Positions 44,937 to 56,459 of a stretch of DNA of 64,000 nt are shown piece by piece (positions within the stretch are counted from its first letter, which is position 1; each line of letters begins with the position of its first letter). The DNA is from Taxawa tesnikishii (nom. ined.) (Eukaryota > Ascomycota > Dothideomycetes > Dothideales). The DNA is taken from the NCBI GenBank assembly GCA_030247885.1, contig JAPDRO010000028.1, positions 124,001 through 188,000 of the forward strand, read 5' to 3'. Both the position numbers and the translations under genes were made by a program. Below the pieces are notes generated by a model. The model was not told the origin of the DNA, made no database searches, and saw only the letters and a program-made list of their open reading frames with translations.

Positions 44937-46052
44937 ATGGAAAAGTACGGTGCTTTTCGTGACAAGGGTAAGTCCACCCTCTCCAAAGCGGACCCAATTG
45001 CACCACACCTTACACGCACACACGGCTCGGAAATCAGGTCAGACTGATCGACTGACTGACATCGTTACACAGGTTCGGGTATTGCGCCATTCTTCCCGGT
45101 TCCTACTCAACCTTCCGGCGTCGCCCTCCCTTTCCATATCTTTCTGTTTCTTTGTCGCGTGCCCATCCTGATCACCGTCACCATCAGCTACTTCCTGATC
45201 TTCTCATGGCTGCCGATTGGACCACTAGGCAAGAAGGCCGCGCTATGGCTCATTCTGGGCGTGCCAGGGATCTGGTGGATAGACCTCCAAGTTGATGGCG
45301 TCAAGAAGGGCTCGCTGGGAAAACAAACGAGCCGCCTGCCTCATCCAGGCTCGATAATCGCATCTTCGTACACCTCGCCCATAGACTCGCTGTATCTGGC
45401 TGCCATCTTCGATCCCCTGTTCACGGCCTCATACCCCGGCACGCGCAAGGTCCAACCTGTCAGTCTTTGGCAAGCCATGCTCTTCGCACTGCTTCCACCA
45501 CAGCAATCGCCTCCCGCCGGCGCGAAACTGGTTTCCCTCTCTACTCTCGTCGCACAGAATCCCGACCGCTGTATTGCCGTGTTTCCCGAATGCACAACGA
45601 CAAACGGCAGGGGGATCCTGCCTTTCAGTCCTTCTCTACTGACTGCACCGCCCAAAACTAAGATTTTCCCAATAAGTCTGCGCTACACGCCTGCAGACAT
45701 CACAACGCCAATCCCAGGAACTTTCACCAGCTTCGTCTGGAACTTGTGTTCTAAGCCTACGCACTGCATTCGGGTTCGCATCGCTGAGTACACATACAAT
45801 GCGTCTCCCACGCCTGTGCGCGAGCCACCCAGGAGGAACTCTTATGATACGAATCTGCTCGACGGCTTGCACTCGCAGGAGCTGAAGTCCAGGGGAACAG
45901 GAGAGGACACAGAAGGTGATGCGACGGAGGAGGAGCAGAAGGTATTGGACAAGATCGCGGAGGCGTTGGCCCGTTTGGGCAGAGTGAAGAGAGTGGGGCT
46001 TGGCGTGGAAGAGAAAATTGGCTTTGTCAAAGCCTGGACGAAAAAGAGGTGA
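44937..46052 (+). CDS. LOA1/Vps66-like lysophosphatidic-acid acyltransferase-family protein
   Basis: Exon 1 44937-44967 (MEKYGAFRDKG) and exon 2 45073-46052 give 336 aa. After GIAPFFPVP come two membrane segments (LPFHIFLFLCRVPILITVTI; FSWLPIGPLG...ALWLILGVPGIWW) and the acyltransferase block. The usual NHx4D catalytic motif reads SSYTSPIDSLYLAAIFDP: the Asp is there but the His is Tyr. The G-Q-R/E-G block is CIAVFPECTTTNGRGILPFSP. In yeast, Loa1 is linked to lipid droplets and phosphatidic acid synthesis. The missing His may be a clade trait or may mean a changed chemistry. The C-tail is a long charged helix. I see no frame problem. Confidence 0.82.
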
Positions 46053-47394
46053 CCTCACTAGGGCAAGTGCCGTCCTCAGGTTTCGCTATTCTCCCTGGCG
46101 TGGAGTCTGACATCTCAGTGGTCGAGTCGGACAGATGTGCAGGAACGCTTTCTCACTGACTCACAATATGCCGCACGTTTTCGGGCATTTGCTTTCTTTT
46201 TTCTCGCGGAATCTGAGCGTTCAGCAGATTGCATGGGGGAAAGCGTATCTTTCGGGTCTAGAGCAAGCAGATGAGGGGAAGAGTGCCACGAGATACCAAA
46301 TGAGATGACAAGTTATGCAAAATCATGTTCAGTACACACGCACCAGTACACAGGATTCTGAGTACGGCTTCGGCTACGTGTCTTCCGCTGGTATTCAATC
46401 AGGCACTCCCGAACTCACCGCATAACCAGTATCCCCGGTTGAGGAGAGGAGCGTGAATCGACCAAGATACCAGCGACATGGGAAATGGCGTAGAGCATAA
46501 AGAGCGAAGCAAAACGTTAGGAATGCAGAGAATAGAGTATAGCTGAGTCTATTTGCATCACCATCCTTTCTGTCTCCAACGATTCCAAGCTCACCCTTGC
46601 TCTCCACTCTCCGCTCTCCCAATACTCATTTCCTCGACGTCAGCTTTCCCTCCTTGCGTGGTAGGGTTCCGTGAAAACTCTTTCTCCCTTTCAGATTACT
46701 ACCGCGATCAATGCTACACCGGCAAGCGGACACGCCGCGTGTACGACACGCAACAATAATTTCGGATCATGCTTCAAATCTGCAGGATGTTCTGGATATT
46801 CTAGATATTCTAGCCTTGCGCAAGAAAAACAAAACAGACACTGGAGCGTAGCACAACCTGCAGAAGTATGACCTGACCCAAGGGTATCCTGAACATCAGC
46901 CCCTGAATCGGGGTCGCAAACTTCAGACCTCACGCTGCTAGTACCCTACCCATACGGAGAGCTAGCAAGGATCAACAACACATGCTGGGTGTAGGAAAAC
47001 GGTTGCACGGACCGTTGTGTACTGTAAGATGTCAGGCGGTACGCTGTGCTTTATCTACGGTAAACAGCTGGATCTCTGAGCTTGACAAGAAAGTACTGAG
47101 AGATAGTCTGCCGACGCAATGTTGCGGGTATACATATGGAAGCGCTCGTGATGGAGTCGGCTACAGATGATTGTTGTTTGCCCTGCGAACAGCTAACCAA
47201 CATTGTCTCATCTGAAGGCTACTTGCTCTGTCCTGTTGCCCGACTATGCGTACTGTGGCACCCCTATGCATGTTGGATTGTTATTGTGGGTGATGTTGAA
47301 TGAATAACTGCTGGTCCTGCGCCTAACAACGTCAGTGTTCCCTTGAGCTCTGACTGTGGGTAGCCCTTCATGGTGCAGTGCAGATGTGTGTCAG
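46053..47394. other. Intergenic region, nothing supported
   Basis: Only short frames. A small imperfect repeat of GATATTCTAG occurs near 46794-46812. Confidence 0.4.
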
Positions 47395-48306
47395 TCAGAT
47401 CCGTTGGACGGGCAGTTCAGCGCTTGCTTGGTTCACTCGGCCCCTGTGCGACGGCCGGTCCTCGGGTCTCCCTCCTCGTTGCGTCGACGAACGCAAGTGT
47501 GCAGTATCTCGTCGCACCACGATCAACGTGCTCGATATGGGGTTCTGATGAGGATGGATCGGCATTCTGCTTGTGTGTCTGGAGGAAGTCGTGTCAATGA
47601 TCCTTCTTCTTCCTCTGCGGTCAAATGTTTGTCTGTGCAAAGGGGAACGGTGCGACACAAGCATGCCATCGGTATCCAAGTCATGTAATCGTACGGGAAA
47701 GAGCGGCTGGCGATTTCGAACTGTCTTGCTGATACCCTCTTTTGCTCGTACAAGAACTCGTCTACGGCTGAGCTCTCGCGGACGTTTCCAAGGGGTATAC
47801 CGGGAAGAGGGAATAGGGAGGCGCGGCCAAGTGAGAGGCTGTCTTTGTTGGATCAGTGAAGGCGCAGAGTTTTCCTCTATTGCAGGTGTTGCCCATTGTG
47901 CAGTGGCATGAAAGAACGTGGAGGTGGTGTCACTTCTTTTCGATAGGCGAACGCGGCAGGGACTTGCTTGAGGCAGACAGCAGCAGCGGAAGAGAAAGGA
48001 GCAAAAGAATATCACGAGAGAACTGAGCAATTGGAGTATCGTAGGCGTCTCTGGTCGATGATTCGGAGGCGGAGTGGATACAGTGCCGGTTCCGTGAGCA
48101 TAACTGATGATGGTCCTTTGAGGAAGCAGCAATCCGAAGGGTAAAGGGTCTGATGAGACTAGTGACGGTGGCAGCTCGTGCTCATCATCACCAAAACCAT
48201 GTGTTTCCTGCCGATAGGGCTGCAGCAGCATTGCGAGCAGTATGATCCACGTGCAATTACTTGCACTCGCACTCCTCGCGCTCAATGCCAGCCCTACAGC
48301 CGACAT
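47395..48306 (-). CDS. Uncertain long ORF (303 codons)
   Basis: An ATG-started frame with a hydrophobic opening (CTWIILLAMLLQPY) and later Arg/Ser/Pro-rich sequence without any domain I know. The composition looks like a chance frame or a 5' region antisense to the RRM gene; it is listed because of its length only. Confidence 0.2.
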   Translation of the reverse strand: MSAVGLALSARSASASNCTWIILLAMLLQPYRQETHGFGDDEHELPPSLVSSDPLPFGLLLPQRTIISYAHGTGTVSTPPPNHRPETPTILQLLSSLVIFFCSFLFRCCCLPQASPCRVRLSKRSDTTSTFFHATAQWATPAIEENSAPSLIQQRQPLTWPRLPIPSSRYTPWKRPRELSRRRVLVRAKEGISKTVRNRQPLFPVRLHDLDTDGMLVSHRSPLHRQTFDRRGRRRIIDTTSSRHTSRMPIHPHQNPISSTLIVVRRDTAHLRSSTQRGGRPEDRPSHRGRVNQASAELPVQRI

Positions 48307-48655
48307 GGTGTTCCTTCCCAGTTGGGACCGCGATAAGCTGGTGGAGTCAGTTCCGTCAAGCCTTGCCCTGAACAGGCAAGGGTTTCAACGTCCGAGAATC
48401 AGACTGACCACTCACCGCTTTGCTGGGACTTCACCAGCATACAAAAACGCGGTCTGCTGCCTCTCGCATCCACCCTTCTTTCCATCTCTCTCACTCACCT
48501 TCATTCAGTACGCTTCTTCCCTCCGTATCGCTCGCACGTACAGCATCCCAATTGCATTCATTGCACATCATCCCCACCCGCCCTCCCTGTCTCCCCGAGC
48601 CCTCATCACTTCATCAACATCACTCCTGACGCGTTTCTGCGCGCACGAGGACACG

Positions 48656-50850
48656 ATGGCTGCCGCAACTCCTCAAAGACCAGACCCTCCTCATAACAAC
48701 GGCATCACCGACACTGTCGCTTCATCTGCGACCACCATGGTCGCGTCGGCTGAGCGCACTTTTGCAAATACCTCACCAGCCAGCACGTATGGCGAGACCG
48801 CCGTGGGAGAGGAGAGTAGCCCCTCCACGCCGCGCGACAGGGAAAGCAAAAGTAAGTCTTATTGCTTCTCTGCCCCTGATACACGCAGCTCGCTGCGACT
48901 CAGAAACAATGCAACTCTCCAAGTCGCGTGACTCTCTGCCCATCCAATTGCAAGCTCCGTAACAAAAGCTCTGACTGACATGTCGCAGTACCCGACACCG
49001 ACCCTGCTGTGGACAAGAGCCCGTGCAAGCCAGCTGTTCGCAGTACTGCGGATCAGCAGTCGTTCGGGCGCCCACCACCACGTATGCGTGTGAAGTCGTA
49101 CCACCAGAAGATCGCTGTTCCCCGTGGCTCCCAGTCCAAAGTCGCTTCCGCAACGTCTAGTCCAGCCAGCCTTGAAGGTATGGTGGAAGACATGGTCAAT
49201 TACTGGCAGATCTCGTCCAACTATGCCAGCTCGACACGTTCTGGCTCCCCAGTTTTCACCCACGGTCTCAACCCAAGCGACGGTGATGTCTTCGTGGAAA
49301 CGCACTCAGAGCCTTCAGAGGATGAGGATCTCGGTGCAACACGTAGTGACCGCCGCTCTTCCTCACCACCAGGTAGTCCTCTGTCTATGGCAAGCACTGC
49401 CGCTGTAGACCGCACTCCATGCCCGCGACCACGCTATGACCGCCTCAAGCAAGAGCCAACAGCGGACAACGCTCAAGGCATGTTTCTGCCAGAGGATTGC
49501 GTTTTTGTTGCAAAGTAAGTATTTGCTGAAACGTCTTTTCACAAAAACTGACATTGACAGCCTCTCTCGCGAGCGCACTGACGCGGAACTGGAAGCCGGT
49601 CTCAACGATATCATGAGCCCATATGGCACCGTCTTCATCAAGGTTCGCCGTGATCACGCTAGTGGCATGCCCTTTGGCCATGCCCAATTCACCGTTCGTA
49701 TCTTCAATCAAGCTGTGGGTGCCATAACTAACCGGACTGTCAGAACCACGAGGATGCGACAAAAGCTCTCATGGGTGCCAAGGGCAAGGAGCTATATGGT
49801 CGTGGACTCCGTACTGAGATGTCTCTGGCAAACAGTAAGTGCAACCCGACCCAGGTGGTCTACTCACTCTTTCCCATACTGATGTAATGCTTTAGGGTCG
49901 CTTTTCGTGTTCAAGCACATCGGTGGATATCTCAATACCGCCGAGGTCCTGCGTATTCTGCAGCAGTACGGGCCAATCGAAAGGAGCTGGCCAGCATCTG
50001 AGACGGAACGTGAGATGTTCCAGCTTCCGGAGGGCCTTTTCGTGCGTTTCACGTACTATGATGACTGTCGTGATGCAAAGCAGGTATGGCTTTCTGGGCG
50101 ACATATTTTGATTGACTGTGTTGACCGTGATCTATTATAGGCTCTTCGGCAGCACCCTACCTACCGGTTCGACCAGAGAAAGGACCCTTCTCTCCCAAGG
50201 ACCACATTCAACCGAGCTTCACGGTTTGCACGTCGCAGTGTCGGCAATGGACAGCTAGTGACTTCAAGGCCAGAGGTAGATTGGTCCAAGACGGAGCTGT
50301 GGCTCGGTGATCTTCCGGGAGACGTGGAAACCTGGGAGCTCGAGGCGTTTTTGGCGGGTTTTGCTGGCTATGAAGGGGTTCAGATCAGGAAGAACAAGAC
50401 TGGTGTGTGTTCCGCATCTGTCCTCCGAATCCATTCCGAAAGCACTAACGTATGAGCAGGCCACTACTGTTTTGCTTATGCGAGATTCAAGAACCCACAA
50501 GCCGCCGTAACGGCTCTCCGGTATCTTGTAAGTGGCTTGATCCTGTTCAGGAAAGAAGGTTGACCTCTCTTCAGTGGGGATACGTCTGCGTGCGAGGCTC
50601 TCCTGTCCGTATCCAATTCAGAAAGGGTCGCGGCATCAACGTGCGCCACATCAGCTCCAACCTGAGCTTGCCTCCAGTTCCGGCTGCTTTGCCTCCGTTG
50701 AGCATGCCGCAACCGCAGGCCCCGCTTCCGCCATATGCTATGGCTCATCCGGTCCAGGCAAACGGTTTCAACAACTTCTTCGACTGTTCCAACAACCAGT
50801 TCGCGCATGCTCCAATGTGCTCCGGTCCATACCCGATGGTATACTATTAG
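48656..50850 (+). CDS. Three-RRM RNA-binding protein
   Basis: At least seven exons, with clear junctions at 48851/48989 and 49514/49561, and others near 49700/49745, 49830/49896, 50082/50142, 50401/50461 and 50530/50578. A Ser-rich N-terminus (about 235 residues) precedes RRM1 (ECVFVANLSRERTDAELEAG-type, PYGTVFIKVRRD, GHAQFTNHEDATKAL), RRM2 (RSLFVFKHIGGYLNTAEVLR, PEGLFVRFTYYDDCRDAKQA) and RRM3 (ELWLGDLPGDVETWELEAFL, HYCFAYARFKNPQAAVTALR, SPVRIQFRKGRG), and a Pro/Asn-rich tail. I do not recognise a named orthologue; a role in mRNA stability or development is only inference. The ATG at 48656 is the first before the conserved SPASTYGE-type stretch, but the frame stays open upstream. Confidence 0.82.
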
Positions 50851-51991
50851 GTGTACCACATCGGGCGAATGCAACGGACATTCAGTACGTGTGGGCCTGT
50901 TTTGCATCACGACGAACACCCCTTCATGGACGAGACATGCCGCTTTTTGGTCAGACACGAGTCTGGCCCAGGCTCTCGACCTTTCCAACCATCCATCTCT
51001 TTTATCCGCCGATGGCGTGACGGACTCAACGATACCCCTTTCATCCATACCAATTATAGATCTCTTCTTTTATTTTTTCCTTTGTGTTCCATTCGGCTGA
51101 GTTCTTCGTCCTGGCTTCCATGTTGCTCGGGAGATACAATCTGTCACTGGGATCTGCTGCTGCCATGTGCATGGGCTTCATGCCGGGTACGATGGAGGTT
51201 GTCAGGATAGCCAGGTTGGATGGATAGTTCCATAATGGGAGGAGATGGATGCCATGTGTGTTTCATTTCCTTTGTTCATCATCTTCGAGGTTCATTTCAT
51301 CCTGGTGCGTCAAACACCATTATGGGAAAGAATGTCGTCGTTACTGGCTCCAGGTTGCTAAAGACAAACTGTTGCTGTGACCTGTATACTAGCACCACAG
51401 ATACGAAAAGGCTCTGCCACCAAGTCGTTGCTTCGTTCACGCGTTGTCTGTATCCCCGTTGCGCGTCTTCGACGCATTACTGGGCCCACGGGAATAGGCT
51501 CCACGAACTTGATCCCGTCAAAGAATGCTACCATCTGGCCGCCTGATACTCCTTCTCCAAGGTTGGTGTCTCCTTTTCTCTCCGTTCCAGGCGAGAGTGT
51601 TGTTGATCAGCTGCCAGGAACTGCTCGTCCGCCAGTGTCTTTCTTAAGATGTCCAAACAATTAGGGCGCGGTGTCATGTCGTACCCGACATCGCAGATGG
51701 TGTGCGCATCGATAGAACAGAATCTTCTTTCATGCAGGTTTGCAGCGGATGACGGTCGTTGAATTTAGATTGGCGCGTTTCAATAGGGCAAGGCAGTGAG
51801 GAGAGGGAGCATGGTCACACTGTCCCCGTGCAGACAGCCCAGCCGATGAACTGGTGGGGATCGACTGAAACAAGTTCACTTGGCGGGGCTAAAATCTTCT
51901 CAGCCCCTCGAAAGACCCGCAGAGGAACACTCATTGCAGCAACTGCATATGGCCCTGACTATTGCGCCTGCTTGATCCTGATAGCGCGACA
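50851..51991. other. Intergenic region, nothing supported
   Basis: 1.1 kb. It contains the RRM gene's 3' UTR and the transporter promoter; no gene seen. Confidence 0.4.
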
Positions 51992-54308
51992 ATGGGAGTC
52001 CCAAGTTCAGAAGCATCAAACGCCATCGTCTGGCTTACCTACGCGGCGTTCCTGTACGGTATCACCTCCTTTGAAACGCGACTAGCAGGGCTAACGAAAT
52101 ACCACTGCAGGGTCTCGGGATGTTACATAGCATGGAGACTTCGAAACCAGTCCAAGGAAGACTATCTGTCGAGCAACCGTACACAGAAGGGTTAGATGAC
52201 TACTCATAGAGATGGCGTTCCTCAACGACCTATGCAAGAAACCAGGCCACTGACACGTAGCAGGCATTCCCTTGCCCTTAACTTTATCGCGTCGGGTAAG
52301 TGCTGCGGAAGAAAGGCAGACCACGTCCAGACGTGAGCGGCAGCAACGGCAAACGCATGTGACATTTGTGAGGAAGGCGCGAAGACGGAGCAAAAGGCAT
52401 AGCAGTTGCCGATACTCGCGCATGAGATGGACTCGGCCTGAGCCATGACAAGGTTCGTAGACATTACTCGATCGCAGATCTGCGTCTGTCTGGATGCCGG
52501 TAGGGCGGACGTCTCTTTGAAAGAAGCTGCCCTCTGGATGCGACAGACCACCGATCTGCGCGGCTTCACTACGGGCGCCTAGTCTCTGACCACTATTCGC
52601 TCCACCCCTGATGTGCATTGCACCGAGTACAGGGAGAGCCGGTAGCAGCGCTCAACAGACGAAGCTGAGAAGTACCGTGACAACTCGATCAAGATAATGC
52701 TTGCGTGAGGAACGTGCTGCCGCTGCCAATAACCCTTCCCCTTTCCCCTTTCCCCTACAACAAGTGATCGCGTACTTACCATATCAATCAGCTCTGGGAT
52801 CAGGTATCCTATTCTCCTATCCTCAGATCTCGACGATCTGCGGCGTGCAGGGGTTAGTTGTGTATACACTATCCTCATCTCTTCCGCTCTTGATCTTTGG
52901 CGCCCTGGGACCGATCATCAGGAAGAAATGCCCTGAAGGATTCGTGCTGACCGAGTGGGCGAGACAACGATATGGTGTCGTTGCAGCGCTCTACCTCAGC
53001 GCCATGACCCTCATCACGCTGTTCCTATACATGGTTGCCGAGCTCTCGGCCCTGCAACAGATCGTTACCTCCCTCACTGGCCTGGATCAGCACTGGGGTC
53101 TCGCAGTCGTGATTATAGAGTGCTTCGTCACCACCGTGTACACCTCCTTCGGCGGCTTCAAGATCTCTTTCATCACGGACAACATCCAAGCCACCATGGT
53201 CATTCTTCTCATCATCATCGCCTGCATCACTGTCGGTACCACAACGCACATTGACCGCTCTCTGATCGAATCCTCAGGCTTCCTCGAACCGTCTTTGCTC
53301 GGTTGGCAGCTTATCTACATCCTTCCTGTAGCAGTCTTAACCAATGACTTCTTCATCTCGGGATTCTGGCTACGCACCTTCGCCTCCAAGACTGACAAGG
53401 ACCTTTGGATCGGTACCAGCATCGCCACCGTCGCCGTCACCATCATCTTGACGCTCGTCGGTGCGACTGGACTCGTCGCCGCGTGGTCTGGCGCATGGCC
53501 CGGCGATCCGCCACAGGACGGCTCCATCGCTTTTTCCTGTTACTCGGCCAGCTGCCGGCTTGGGTGGTCGGCATCGTGCTCTGCATGACGGTGTGTCTGT
53601 CGACCGCGGCGTTCGACAGTCTGCAATCCGCGATGGTGTCCACGGGCTCCAACGACCTGTTTCGCAACAAGCTACCGCTCTGGATCATCAAGCTCAGCGT
53701 GGTGCTCGTCATCGTACCCGTTGTGGTCGTCGCGTTACGCAGCCCGGATATCCTGCAGATCTACCTGATCAGCGATCTGGTTTCCGCGGCCCTGGTCCCG
53801 TGCCTGGTCGTCGGGCTTGTGGACAGATTCTACTGGTGGCAGGGATTCGAAGTCATCGTGGGCGGTCTAGGAGGCTTGCTCAGCGTGTTCATCTTCGGAA
53901 CCGTGTACCTTGGCAGTGCGCTTGAGGGCGCAAAGTTGCTCCTCTTGGAGGATGGTCTGTATGCTGATGATTGGAGAGCTTTCGGTAAGCAAGCTAGCAC
54001 CTGCATTCACTGCCATCGCCGCGTTGACGACGATACTGATCCATGGATCGCTAGGTGCATTCGTCGCTGCGCCGGTAGGCGGCCTCATCTTCGCCGTCGT
54101 GGCGCTGGCACTCCGCTTGTCCTTCCTCTGGATCAGGGCAAGGGTCAAGGGTGAGCGGTTTACGGGGCTGGATCGTCCTTTGCGGACTCACCCTGGGGGT
54201 TTCTTTACCGGTGATGGGATCGAGAATGAGTTTGCTAGGAACCATCACGATGCGGAAGGATACGTCCATCGTACCGACATCACCGCCGGCAAGGTCTCGA
54301 CCTTCTAG
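51992..54308 (+). CDS. Sodium:solute symporter family (SSS) transporter
   Basis: Exon 1 (51992-52058) is MGVPSSEASNAIVWLTYAAF-; exon 2 (from 52111) contains GCYIAWRLRNQSKEDYLSSN; exon 3 (52264-52295) contains IPLPLNFIAS; the main exon starts at 52792 with LGSGILFSYPQISTICGVQG, through KKCPEGFVLTEWARQRYG and VYTSFGGFKISFITDNIQA, to FWLRTFASKTDKDLW and EGAKLLLLEDGLYADDWRAF, with one further intron before GAFVAAPVGG. About 12-13 helices. Breaks: C3 at 52275-52277 (or the neighbouring G), T5 at 53531-53535 (restores IAFFLLLGQLPAWVVGIVL), and possibly a G3 run in exon 2. Substrate (urea, sugar, amino acid) is unknown. Intron 3 is unusually long, 496 nt. Confidence 0.83.
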
Positions 54309-54736
54309 TGGCGCCTGGTTGGGGATGCGTCGTCGGGTCATCATCACTCGAGACCATCTTGACGGGCGGCCTTCTGCGTTCGCCTGCAGTATTCTGTGCT
54401 GTATGTGATGAGCAGTTGCCCCTAGACCTATTGCATCTTTTCGTTGGACATGACAAGCTGAGAATGAGGATGGTGGGGTGATCATGAGTTTATAAAACTT
54501 GCTTCATCGAGGAGATTGTACGAAATCCTTAGCCTTGTCATTCTTGGGGTCGAGTACCTTTGTACTGAGTGGGCAGAGCCATGTTCATACTGTATATATC
54601 TAAGGTGGAATCAAGTTCTCCTGAATGGATATCCTGATTCGGTCAGGAAGCTGACCATCGCTTGTACCTGCCTCTTGTCTCGAAGCATGTCACGTTTCTC
54701 TATCTCTGATCCCGCGAACGATTGTACATAGTACGG
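54309..54736. other. Convergent spacer between SSS transporter and LRR-like gene
   Basis: No gene; expected 3' ends of both neighbours. Confidence 0.4.
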
Positions 54737-55996
54737 TCAGTCCGACTTTGGCACGCCGTGCGCGCCGCCTTCCCACTTGTCGTCCTTCCTCTCCCATTCC
54801 ACCTTACCCAGGTTACTCGAGCGCAGGACATTGGCCTTAAAACTCGCGAGTTTTTCGCATTTCTTCCTCAGAAGCTCCATATCGTCGGCAGCTGGGAACG
54901 CCTTCACCAGAGCGTTCGCTCGTGAGTTGTTGAGCTTTGATGTCAAGTCAGCGTTGAACTCTGTACGCGCTGCAACTGTTTTGATTGCTTACAGCCATGA
55001 AGAATTGCAGACTGGGGTTCGCCACAATCTCGACTTGCTCCAGGTATTTGAGGTCGCTCAGGGCGTCGACCAGTTCCTTCTTGAAGCGCTCGTGTTCGTC
55101 CACCTCAACTGTCGCACTTAACACCATAACGCCCCTGTGCTTGTCCACCACCTTCTTCAAGTGCGAAGGAGTCAGCGTGAACAGCGTCGTGTTCAAGACT
55201 TTCAGATTCCTCGGGGCGGAGTCCTCGTCGGTGAGCGCGTCGATCAATGCGGGCGCAAGCGTCTTGTTGAACGCCATCACGCCATCCTTCTGCGCCTGTG
55301 CCTGCGCGCCATCGGATTCATCCTGTGCTTTGTCCAGGTTAGTTGGGTCATCGGGATCGTCAGTGACGTCTGCCTCGCTGATATTGAAGGCGCAGGTGAT
55401 CAGCCCCGGACCGATCAAGGCCGGGAGCTCAGCCGCCTGCATCTTAGCCATGAAGTCTTCGTCCGAGTGCTGGACGGTATAGTTGACCTCGAGAAACATG
55501 AGACCGCGTCGGCCCTCTGAGCTGTCCGCACCGTTGTACGTCACGTAGGGTGCGATGGACGCAAAGAAGCCCTGCCGTGCGAATACGTCGAGGAGGTGCA
55601 GCGCGCGCAAGCCCGGCAGTTTCTTGAAGAATTCAACGGCGTCGGCCTGGCTCTCTGCGCTGATGCCTCCGAAAAGTTGGCTGTACACTACCAAGCTCTT
55701 GACATTCGGTAACCGGTCCGCTAACTGGCTGAGCCATCCTGCCGGGTAGCCGAGCGAGAAGAGCTCGAGGGTGAGTGACTCGATGGAGGATGGGAGAGGC
55801 GGGATGGTGAAGGGCTGGGACAGCAGGTCTTGGTACTCGTCGAGCTTGATATCGGACGTGAGGGTGAGCGCTTTCAGGCCCCGGGCTTGCGGAGGGAACT
55901 CTGGAAGGCTGAAGGACTGGAGCGGTATTTGCGCGCCTTGAGCTTGCGCTGGGTCGACATATTCGCCTGGGGGAGTGCTGAGTTGGTGGTAGCCAT
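54737..55996 (-). CDS. LRR/F-box-like orphan protein (frame break)
   Basis: MATTNSALP, joined through one extra base in the C5 run (plus G5 55969-55973) to PGEYVDPAQAQGAQIPLQSF, leads to leucine-rich stretches: LKALTLTSDIKLDEYQDLL, IESLTLELFSLGYPAGWLSQ, LADRLPNVKSLVVYSQLFGG and LPGLRALHLLDVF. The C-terminal half has an acidic loop (DDPDDPTNLDKAQDESDGAQ) and ends GKVEWERKDDKWEGGAHGVP. The repeats look like the LRRs of fungal F-box-type orphans, though no F-box is visible. A very short intron (about 34 nt, GTAAGC...AGAG) must be removed near 54950 to join the last part, so that junction is uncertain. Confidence 0.65.
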
Positions 55997-56459
55997 TGAA
56001 GAACAGGGGACTGGAGGGAAGATGCTGTACGCTGTCGCATAGATGACAGCGATGCGATCGAGTCTACATGGTAGCCATATATACGTACGTGAGTGAGAAT
56101 GAGGGGCTGCTGAAGGCCCGCTGTTGAGGCTCCACTCCAAGACACCTGGTTCGCATGTGTTGCGGGGAAGTTTGGGGATTTGCTGCAGGGTCCGGCGATG
56201 CGTGTATTGAGCCGAAATTCAATATCAGACACGGGAGGTGCAGAGGAAAGACTTCAAGAACTTCTCGAATACCGGTTGCTCCAGACACATTTTATATATT
56301 GGCTACCTGAACTGGAACACATGCCCTTGACCTAACCCCAAGCATCGTTGCAAGCCATAAACACTAAGATTAATCTCATATTGTAAAGAGCGGACAGTTT
56401 CGTGAAACCATGCACAGAAGGACATCCAACAACGCCGTTGGCACACCGTGCTCAACTCT

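Noticed and set aside
47395-48306. 303-codon minus-strand ORF as a confident gene
   Set aside because: Composition is Arg/Ser/Pro-rich without domains, and it overlaps the 5' region of the RRM gene; kept only at low confidence.
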